From positions 1 to 17,553 of the forward strand of contig DATJVZ010000066.1 of assembly GCA_035501575.1 (NCBI GenBank): a stretch of 17,553 nucleotides of DNA, read 5' to 3'. The notes beneath the pieces were generated by a model. That model searched no databases, had not been told where the DNA came from, and worked only from the letters and a program-made list of their open reading frames with translations. Each line of letters opens with the position of its first letter. The first letter of the stretch is position 1. This DNA is from JAFAGX01 sp035501575 (GTDB taxonomy: Bacteria; Acidobacteriota; Terriglobia; Terriglobales; Acidobacteriaceae). A program made the position numbers and the translations under genes. Below are positions 7,665-13,615 of this stretch, in pieces.

Positions 7665-8192
7665 TTATCCTTTTTCTTGCTTCCGTGTGGTATCCGCACT
7701 GGGATCAAGCCTCTTCTCGAGGATGAGCGCATCGACCCCATTCAGATAATAGCGAGGGATGATTTTGACGACCCCATATTGGTGCCGTTTGTAAAACGCC
7801 AAGGCGGCCGTGTTATCCACAGCGGTCTCGAGCGTGACCGCCCGGCAGCGCACTAGTTCCAGGCGCTTCTCCGCCTCGCGTAGCAGCTTCGAGCCGAGAC
7901 CGGAGCGACGGCAGGCGGGCAGCACATCAATGCTGATGATGTGCCCGATGCCTCGCCGATTCACTTCGGCAATGATGAAGCCAAGGACCCCGGATTCGCC
8001 GGCTTGAGAATTCCCTGGCGTTCGTCCTTCAGCGCGAACAAGTTGCGCGACCACGGTAAAGGAGCCTCCTCTGCGGATGAACGCCGCCAACTCCGCTCGG
8101 GAATACGCCAGCCTCGGGGCAAAGCACTGCTGGTCGATTTGCCACAAAGCTTCAAAATCTTCCTCTTGAAAGTCCCGCAACACGAACCCCAC
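7665..8192 (-). CDS. RimI-like GNAT family N-acetyltransferase
   Basis: A 175-residue single-domain GNAT enzyme that would transfer acetyl from acetyl-CoA to an amino group. RimI itself acetylates the N-terminal alanine of ribosomal protein S18. The acetyl-CoA pyrophosphate loop is RRSGLGSKLL (95-104, Q/RxxGxG/A type). E122 in VTLETAVDNTAALAFYKR and the Y-rich end IIPRYYLNGVDALILEK match the RimI/ArdA1 pattern. A Gly/Ser/Arg insertion at about 53-68 interrupts the beta sheet region. The start is GTG at 8190-8192, directly preceded in frame by TGA, so it cannot start further upstream; GTG at codon 4 is the alternative. A TACAAT -10 box just upstream would place the transcript start at or next to this GTG. 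It forms an operon with pheA. The substrate cannot be told from sequence, and it is not next to tsaB, the usual rimI neighbour. Confidence 0.85.
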   Translation of the reverse strand: MGFVLRDFQEEDFEALWQIDQQCFAPRLAYSRAELAAFIRRGGSFTVVAQLVRAEGRTPGNSQAGESGVLGFIIAEVNRRGIGHIISIDVLPACRRSGLGSKLLREAEKRLELVRCRAVTLETAVDNTAALAFYKRHQYGVVKIIPRYYLNGVDALILEKRLDPSADTTRKQEKG

Positions 8193-8227
8193 TCACCCAT
8201 TGTATCCGTCCAGTTTCGCCTGTTTAA
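8192..8227 (-). promoter_or_regulatory. candidate promoter of the acetyltransferase-pheA operon
   Basis: Minus-strand -10 TACAAT (8204-8199) is a five-of-six match. It lies 17 nt from a weak -35 TTAAAC (8227-8222). The predicted transcript start falls at about 8192, the first base of the GTG start codon, which implies a leaderless or nearly leaderless mRNA. Confidence 0.4.
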
Positions 8228-8267
8228 GAGACTCCTCGAGAAGCAGAAAAAAAAACTTGTCAGACTG

Positions 8268-8297
8268 TTGCCTTGCTCGCATCCCAAGACGTAACAT
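8268..8297 (+). promoter_or_regulatory. candidate promoter of the divergent membrane-anchored protein gene
   Basis: Plus-strand TTGCCT (8268-8273) and TAACAT (8292-8297), each four of six to consensus, are separated by 18 nt. A run of nine A (8247-8255) lies just upstream and could act as an UP element. The predicted start near 8304 would favour the GTG start at 8315 over the TTG at 8273. Confidence 0.3.
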
Positions 8298-8314
8298 TCG
8301 CTCTGAGAGCTGTT

Positions 8315-8968
8315 GTGCGGACCGTTTTCCTACTCGATTTGATTGCCGCAGTCCTCTTGGCCGGGCTCTGGTACTTCCTGTTCGCCCGCTACAACCGACG
8401 CAAGGGGACGCGAGCCCTGCGTTGGGTTGAGGCGGCGTGCTCGAACCGCGCCCGCATCGTGGAGGCTCGCTGGCTTGGCGCCTCCCGTTTACAGGCACAA
8501 CTGCGATTCGCCGCTCACTGGTTCGAAAATGCCAGAGTGACCATCCGCTTGATTCCCCGACCGCTGCCTATCCAATGGATGCTCAGCCATTGGCACAGGC
8601 AGAGGGAAACCCTCACCTTTGAAGCCGACTTAGACTATGTGCCGGGAATTCGATTGGAGATCCGCCGTCATCGTTGGTTAACCGATAGCAACTGCAACCT
8701 TACCCAAAGTTCGCGGAACTGGACTGTCTCCCGTCCCGGTCCGATCATCCTCACCACCTCGGCGCAGTGGCAACGAGAGCTGCCTCCCATCGTGAACACC
8801 CTGATGACCACGCGCGGCCATAACCTGCTGAGCGTGCGCCTTGATCCCGACTCGCCGAACTTGGCCGCCACCATAGACTTAAACGCGCTTTCCGACGAGG
8901 AGGCGGCGGCTGGATTCCTTGGCGTGGTGCGCGATTTGGCAGCCGGCGCGTCCGCGTCGCGTCCTTAG
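8315..8968 (+). CDS. membrane-anchored protein of unknown function
   Basis: I do not recognise this family. From GTG at 8315 it is 217 residues. The N-terminus is one strongly hydrophobic segment (VFLLDLIAAVLLAGLWYFLF) followed by ARYNRRKG, giving an anchor with a basic border. The remaining roughly 185 residues are soluble, Arg/Trp/Leu-rich and predicted mixed alpha/beta, with no metal or catalytic motif I can name. By the positive-inside rule the basic patch after the segment suggests a cytoplasmic C-terminal domain. The frame is open to 8228, and a TTG at 8273 gives a 231-residue version. I prefer GTG because it has GAGAG seven bases upstream and because a candidate promoter lies between the two starts. 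It diverges from the acetyltransferase gene and converges on the response-regulator gene. Confidence 0.7.
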   Translation: MRTVFLLDLIAAVLLAGLWYFLFARYNRRKGTRALRWVEAACSNRARIVEARWLGASRLQAQLRFAAHWFENARVTIRLIPRPLPIQWMLSHWHRQRETLTFEADLDYVPGIRLEIRRHRWLTDSNCNLTQSSRNWTVSRPGPIILTTSAQWQRELPPIVNTLMTTRGHNLLSVRLDPDSPNLAATIDLNALSDEEAAAGFLGVVRDLAAGASASRP

Positions 8969-9106
8969 CTCCGAAGCTGACTCCCGATCATTTCAGCGCG
9001 ACCGGTCGACATTCGCTGCGCTTCGAGAGAGCTGGATGGTGGGCGCACGCAGGTTGCCCTCCTGAGTTGATTACGTTCGAGGCCGGCCGACTGGAAACCA
9101 CCGACA

Positions 9107-9898
9107 TCATGGGGCTTCGCTCTTGTTCGGCTCCGGAATGAAGCGATAACCCACCCCTCGCACGGTCAACAGGTGCTCGGGTTTGGACGGATTCTCTTCG
9201 ATATAGCGCCGCAACCGGACAATGAAGTTATCGATCGCGCGGGTGTCGGTGTCTTCGTCTAACCCCCACACGTCCTCCAGGATCGACTTGCGGGAGACCA
9301 CGCGCCCACGGTTGTTGACCAGGTAGCGGAGCAGCTGCGCTTCCATGAAGGTAAGCTGGATCGTGGTCGCCTTCCCTCGCAGTTCCAACTTGTCGAAGTC
9401 GATCACACGCCCATCGAACAGGAACTCATCGTGGTCCGAAGTTCCGCCCGATCGCGAGGCGGAATCAGCGCTCGTCACACTCATGCGAGACCAATCCCGG
9501 CGCCGTAGTAATCCTTGTAACCGGGCCAGGAGAATGGGCAGTTCGAATGGCTTCGGAAGATAGTCATCCGCGCCCGAGGCGAATCCTTTGAGCACGTCTT
9601 CCGGCCGGCCTCGGGCTGTCAACATCAGGATGGGCACAAAGTTCTTGGCCGCGCGTAATTCCGCAGCTATGGCGAACCCATCCTTGCCGGGCAGCATGAC
9701 GTCGAGCACGACGGCGTCGAAATTTTCACCACTCCCCGGCTTGCCCGGATTGTCCCCAGTCCGAGAACCGCCTAAAAGCCATTCCAGCGCGGATTCTCCA
9801 TCGACCGCGACTTCGACGGAGTGACCCTCGGCTTCCAGGTTGAAGCGCAAGCCTTTGACGAGATGCGTCTCGTCTTCTACGATCAGCACGCGGCTCAT
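9107..9898 (-). CDS. OmpR/PhoB-family response regulator
   Basis: A DNA-binding response regulator of 263 residues, phosphorylated by the kinase encoded just upstream. The receiver domain (1-125) has the acidic pocket E8/D9, phospho-acceptor D66 in VVLDVMLPGKDG, T94 and K116 in LPKPF. The winged-helix C-terminal domain (about 155-257) carries the family end motif RGVGYRF. Two features are unusual: a Gly/Pro/Ser-rich insertion of about 15 residues (43-58) in the receiver before the phospho-acceptor strand, and a linker of about 30 residues rich in Ser and Asp (135-155). The gene starts inside the last codons of the histidine kinase gene (ATGA overlap, 9895-9898) with AGGAG at 9905-9909, so the pair is translationally coupled. 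Targets are unknown; nothing in the window clearly identifies the regulon. Confidence 0.95.
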   Translation of the reverse strand: MSRVLIVEDETHLVKGLRFNLEAEGHSVEVAVDGESALEWLLGGSRTGDNPGKPGSGENFDAVVLDVMLPGKDGFAIAAELRAAKNFVPILMLTARGRPEDVLKGFASGADDYLPKPFELPILLARLQGLLRRRDWSRMSVTSADSASRSGGTSDHDEFLFDGRVIDFDKLELRGKATTIQLTFMEAQLLRYLVNNRGRVVSRKSILEDVWGLDEDTDTRAIDNFIVRLRRYIEENPSKPEHLLTVRGVGYRFIPEPNKSEAP

Positions 9899-10824
9899 CG
9901 CGCGCTCCTGGGTAACTCCAACACCACGGTGGTGCCGGTACCGTCTCCCTGGCTCTGGGCAAAGACCCGTCCGCCGTGCTTTTGGGCGATGGCCCGCACG
10001 ATGAACAGGCCCAGTCCGGTTCCCTTGACATGGGTCAGCGTACGGTTCGGCACGCGATAGAACCGCTTGAACACACGCTTCAATTCGGCAGGCGGGATTC
10101 CTACCCCGCGATCGCGCACCTTCAGGGCGACGCGCTTCTCATCCGGAGACTCGATGCGAACGGAGATGTCGACCTTGTCCCCCGAGTACTTAATCGCGTT
10201 GTCCAAGACGTTGGAAACTGCGGTGCGGAGTTCATCAGGGTCGCCCCTCACCACCGCCCGATGTCCTTCCACCGGGGGGTCAAATCGTACCGCCTCGGGC
10301 GGAAGGTCGCGGCCGTTGCGCGCCAGTTCCATGCAGTCGCGCACCAGACCTTCCAAGTCCACCTCCACGGGTGCGACCGTCTTACGCCGGTGTCCGGCGA
10401 TGCCAGCCTTTAACACTTGTTCCACGGTTCCCAGCAGACGGTCCGTGTCATCGAGCATCAGCCGGTAAAATTCCTTACGTTCGGCTTCAGCGACCTCGCG
10501 GCGTTGCAGCGTCTGCAAGTAAAGACGGATAGAAGTGATTGGAGTCTTCAGCTCGTGAGTCACGGCATTGATGAAACTGTCGTGTTGTTCGTTGCGGCGG
10601 ATTTCACGCAGGAGAAATATGGTGTTAAGCACGAGCCCCGCGGTAATCGCGGTAAAGAAGACCACGCCCAGAAAAACCTTGATGCCTTCGCGCCAGTTGA
10701 GGATGATCCAGCCCATCCCAACTGCGACCGCAACCCCGGCCAGACCAACCCCGAGGATCAGAAATGAGATGGTCGCCCTTCGCCGGCTGGTGATGCGCAT
10801 CCGCAAAAGATGGCCCGGTATCAA
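9895..10824 (-). CDS. membrane histidine kinase lacking a periplasmic sensor domain
   Basis: Partner of the downstream response regulator. Residues about 18-43 and 49-72 are two transmembrane helices joined by a very short polar turn (NWREG), so there is no extracytoplasmic sensor; the protein resembles intramembrane-sensing kinases. HisKA contains H90 in VTHELKTP. The HATPase_c domain shows the N box NVLDNAIKY, G1 DRGVGIPP, the F box FKRFYRV and G2 GTGLGLFI. The 309-residue frame starts with TTG at 10822-10824; an ATG nine codons in (10798-10800) lacks a good ribosome site. The strong site AAAGGAG instead serves an out-of-frame ATG at 10833-10835 that encodes four residues and stops in TGA overlapping the TTG. 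Start choice is therefore uncertain, but catalytic assignment is secure. Confidence 0.93.
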   Translation of the reverse strand: MIPGHLLRMRITSRRRATISFLILGVGLAGVAVAVGMGWIILNWREGIKVFLGVVFFTAITAGLVLNTIFLLREIRRNEQHDSFINAVTHELKTPITSIRLYLQTLQRREVAEAERKEFYRLMLDDTDRLLGTVEQVLKAGIAGHRRKTVAPVEVDLEGLVRDCMELARNGRDLPPEAVRFDPPVEGHRAVVRGDPDELRTAVSNVLDNAIKYSGDKVDISVRIESPDEKRVALKVRDRGVGIPPAELKRVFKRFYRVPNRTLTHVKGTGLGLFIVRAIAQKHGGRVFAQSQGDGTGTTVVLELPRSAR

Positions 10825-10846
10825 CCCGGTTCCATCGAATCTCCTT
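10821..10846 (-). other. four-codon minicistron with strong ribosome site overlapping the kinase start
   Basis: On the minus strand AAAGGAG, a 5-nt spacer and ATG (10835-10833) begin a reading frame of four codons (MEPG) ending in TGA (10823-10821). The TGA overlaps the TTG start of the histidine kinase as TTGA. This could load ribosomes that re-initiate on the kinase, or it could be a true start disrupted by a one-base change. Confidence 0.45.
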
Positions 10847-11239
10847 TCCGTTAGGGGCGGGAGCAGACACGCACAACCATCCGGCAGGCATGCCTAGGCT
10901 CCGGTTCCCGGTCAAGCCCAACTGCGCTTTCCTACCGTGTCAGGCGAAGACCGGGAAAATATCAGGCTGCTGCCCCATGATCCCACCAATTTCGCGAAAC
11001 TCCAAGCTGGCTCGATCTAAGCCCGCTCCACTGTCGCGAAATCCGGGTTCTTCCGGAAGCGGCTGATTCCCATGACGATTTGAAGTTCGAAAAAATTTAA
11101 GATGTGAACCTGCGCCGATGCGCAGACGGCTCCGCAACTGCGAGGTCGTAACTTAGAGAAAGGCTTGGGCCACCAGATGCTGTTCTCCAAGTTTCCCGGC
11201 TCAGCTTTCGCATACTCATGAACCGCCTCCGATCCGCCA
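10825..11239. other. intergenic region between the LssY_C gene and the histidine kinase gene
   Basis: No convincing gene is seen in about 415 nt; short open frames here lack ribosome sites and family resemblance. It should hold the kinase/regulator promoter. Overlapping palindromes AGGCATGCCT (10886-10895) and GCCTAGGC (10892-10899) lie about 50-65 nt upstream of the minicistron ATG, and a minus-strand TTGACC sits near 10910-10915. No good -10 is found at the right distance. Confidence 0.5.
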
Positions 11240-12460
11240 TCATGGTTGGGTCGTGTCATTCCGGAGCACGAGAACCAGTTCCCGGCCATCGGAATGGAAA
11301 TCGCCGCCGCTGGCGGTCACGGCGTCCGTAACCGGCTGGGAAGGTTTGATATGGCTGCTTTCCGTCACCAATCCGGTGGCCGCCAGCGTTTCACTGACGT
11401 ACTCGCGCTCTTGGTCCACGTTGGGATCGATCTTGTGGGAAGGCAGGACTTTGACCCGCTTGTCACGTTCGAATCCGACGTCGTGGGTGGCGGCCACGCA
11501 CCAGAGCGGGCGCCCGTCGAGTTCGTACGTCGACTTCCACAGCCGCAAGTGATGGCGCGATTTTGCCACCTTTAACGGTTCCGCGTGAACCAGGCCGTAA
11601 TCTTGGGAGCGGCCAAACAGATAAAGCCGGCTCATCGGCATCGTCAGGTAATTCTTGCGCGCTAGCGTATCGGAAAGAGCAGTGAGCACGGTGCCTTCGA
11701 CCGAGCTATCCACCTGAACCCAACCGGCGGCCTTGAAGATTTCGAGCACCTGGTCCTTGTATCCGACCAGCACCACGTTCACCATATCGCCGAGCTGGCC
11801 GCCGCGATCGGTGACCCGCCGCGGCAGCTCATCGAAAAGGTTCCGGGGAACCGCGGCCAACCGCGTCTCTCCCGGTTTTGAGGGAGGCGTTGGAAAGGAA
11901 CCTCCCGCATTCAATACCGCGATCGTGACGTGAAAATTGCCGCTGGCATTTTCGGCATCCTTAGCGCTCTGGTTCAGACCTAGATACAGCCGACCGGGCA
12001 CCGGCACCTCCAATTCGAAACTCTCGCCAATCAGCTGCGGCTGCGTGCCCTCACCCGAACCCACGCGGGCGATCAGCGCGCCGTGTCCGGCGTCGGGTAA
12101 AGCGTAATTTCGGCCCAGGTCGCTGAAGCCGCGGCGCTTGCCCTCTGGACCGAACTCCTTGCCGCGGTGATAGCCGACGATCCCGGTTGCATCAAAGCGT
12201 AGTTTTTCACCCAGACGCAGGTCGATTTTGGTGTCGTTCCAGGACTTCGATGGATCGACGTCAAAGACAAAAGCGTGCGAGCTCTGGCTGGGCGGAACCG
12301 TATTGACGGGGGGCGCAGCCAGGAGCATGAGGGGAAATACCAGCAACATGGTCAAAATCAAACGCCGAAGTACACTCATGCAGCGGTTTGTAGCGAGCTC
12401 GACCACCGCCGTACCTAAGAACGCGGCAAGTGCCTTTTTCGAAGTAAGAATGCGATTCAT
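11240..12460 (-). CDS. secreted protein with lectin-like N-terminal domain and LssY_C domain
   Basis: A 406-residue exported protein. It has two hydrophobic N-terminal stretches; residues 28-49, starting at an internal Met (MSVLRRLILTMLLV...LAAPP), look like the real signal peptide, preceded by a 27-residue extension. Residues about 62-182 resemble a PA-IL/LecA-like jelly-roll: FDVDPSKSWNDT, FDATGIVGY, GALIARVGSGE, GRLYLGLN, SGNFHVTIAV. Residues about 205-365 match the LssY C-terminal domain: DMVNVVLVGYKDQV, AAGWVQVDS, DYGLVHAEP, RHHLRLWKS, CVAATHDVGFERD. LssY_C occurs alone or attached to PAP2 or DedA-type membrane proteins, with unproven function. AGGGG eight bases before the ATG at 12460 supports the annotated start; the internal ATG has no comparable site. 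No clear operon partner. Confidence 0.85.
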   Translation of the reverse strand: MNRILTSKKALAAFLGTAVVELATNRCMSVLRRLILTMLLVFPLMLLAAPPVNTVPPSQSSHAFVFDVDPSKSWNDTKIDLRLGEKLRFDATGIVGYHRGKEFGPEGKRRGFSDLGRNYALPDAGHGALIARVGSGEGTQPQLIGESFELEVPVPGRLYLGLNQSAKDAENASGNFHVTIAVLNAGGSFPTPPSKPGETRLAAVPRNLFDELPRRVTDRGGQLGDMVNVVLVGYKDQVLEIFKAAGWVQVDSSVEGTVLTALSDTLARKNYLTMPMSRLYLFGRSQDYGLVHAEPLKVAKSRHHLRLWKSTYELDGRPLWCVAATHDVGFERDKRVKVLPSHKIDPNVDQEREYVSETLAATGLVTESSHIKPSQPVTDAVTASGGDFHSDGRELVLVLRNDTTQP

Positions 12461-13127
12461 GGTTATTCCCCTTTTTGTCTTCGAAATTGAAGGCTGTTTT
12501 GTTCGCCCTCACTGGAATACGCGGAATCGCAGCTCGAAAAGGCTCACACAGATTGCCAAAAATCTTTTCCCTCGAAAGGGCGGTTAGGCCGTAAACGACT
12601 AGTTACCGATTATTCGTAAGTCGCTGACTTCACGGCATAGATGAGCACAAAACTTATCAGCCGGAAGTTGCGAGACGTGTTTATCGTCAACGGAGGCGGG
12701 GTCACCCATGAATGGAAGCACTAGACCGCCAACTCAGACTCCGACAATCGACGACCCGTCTTCGTCCTGGCCCTCTTTTAACGGGGTCTACATCTCTCTC
12801 AAAGGAAGGTCGGCAACGACGCCGGCGATTCGAAGGATGATGCTCCGCTAAGCGGCGACGAAGTGAGCGAGATTCTGGTGGACATTGCTCAGGTTACGGC
12901 AAAGCCCGGAATCGACCGCCCACCACTGTCTGATGAAGTTCCCTATATCCGCTGTAGAGAACGATCGGTGTTATAAAAATTGCGGGTGAACGCCAGCCTG
13001 GAGTTGTGTTGAGTTCATCGTCGACCACTACAACGGCTCCCTTTTCGGCACTTAATTCGATACGCCAATTGGGTGGATGATCCTCACAACTTAAGTTAGC
13101 TCTGCCCGCAGTCGTCTTCTATTAATA
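12461..13127. other. long stretch without a convincing gene; possible eroded coding sequence
   Basis: About 670 nt in which I cannot support a gene. On the plus strand ATG at 12708 opens a 47-codon frame (to 12851) after GGAGG at a poor 11-nt distance. An overlapping frame without ATG (12782-12976, 64 codons, including DEVSEILVDIAQV) has codon use that looks more protein-like. The two could be frameshifted pieces of one decayed gene, but I recognise no family. The left end should contain the LssY_C gene promoter. Confidence 0.4.
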
Positions 13128-13295
13128 TTAATCGGCACTCGCGCTGGCTAAGACCGCACGTCGGCATGCTTCACCCTCCGGGCTTCTTTTTGGGTGTTCT
13201 GTCTTCTCTTCATGGTTTTGCACGTAGACGGCTCCGAGAAACCATCCCATGGCGAACATCCATGCGCCTATCATGAAACAATCAAAGTACGGCAT
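13128..13295 (-). CDS. small membrane protein, 55 residues
   Basis: Starting at ATG 13293-13295 this gives 55 residues. A 20-residue hydrophobic, Met/Trp/Phe-rich helix (FMIGAWMFAMGWFLGAVYV, about 7-25) begins near the N-terminus. A short charged tail follows (QNHEEKTEHPKRSPEGEACRR) and the protein ends ASASAD. The start is decided by GAGGAGG ending seven bases upstream, the best ribosome site in this part of the window. The same frame extends 33 codons further upstream, but that part is unlike the rest and its Met has no site. The reading frame ends in TAA, followed in frame by TAT, TAA and TAG, inside a 12-nt palindrome. Topology, partner and function are unknown. It diverges from the Ser/Thr kinase gene. 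Confidence 0.6.
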   Translation of the reverse strand: MPYFDCFMIGAWMFAMGWFLGAVYVQNHEEKTEHPKRSPEGEACRRAVLASASAD

Positions 13296-13615
13296 TCCGC
13301 ACCTCCTCACTCGTTTGTTTTTTGCTTCCTGAAGGCCACCAACATTGCCTTCTACCAAGAAAAGCGCAAAACGGAGGCTAGTTGGATCATGCATAACAAA
13401 ATTGTTTTGTGGTGACTCACGGCGGACTGGTTCGCGTTACAGCCTGCCCCTTCCAGCCATTGACCATCTCCTATGTTGGCCGTACCATTTCGGCCAATGG
13501 GTACGCTACCTCGACGGGGCGGCGCTGATGTCGGCCTGGTTCACCAGGCCCGAGGACGCCGCAATCCCCCTAAGCTCCCACCTTATGGGCTTGCCCAACG
13601 TGTTGCCCTGGTTGA
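13296..13615. other. divergent intergenic region between the small membrane protein and the Ser/Thr kinase
   Basis: About 320 nt, expected to hold both promoters. It contains GAGGAGG of the small gene at its left end and a 15-nt inverted repeat, ACAAAA-TTG-TTTTGT (13396-13410), that could be an operator. Interlocking short repeats lie at 13476-13504. I see no -10/-35 pair good enough to assign. A plus-strand open frame runs through here into the kinase gene in another frame, but it has no ribosome site and no family resemblance. Confidence 0.4.

Noticed and set aside
8273..8314. TTG start at 8273 for the membrane-anchored protein
   Set aside because: No ribosome site precedes it, and the candidate promoter would start transcription after it; GTG at 8315 fits better, although the longer form cannot be excluded.
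13476..13504. H-type pseudoknot-like arrangement of TTGGCC/GGCCAA and GTACC/GGTAC
   Set aside because: The connecting loops would be 0 and 2 nt, too short to bridge the stems, and short repeats of this kind are expected by chance; kept only as simple repeats.
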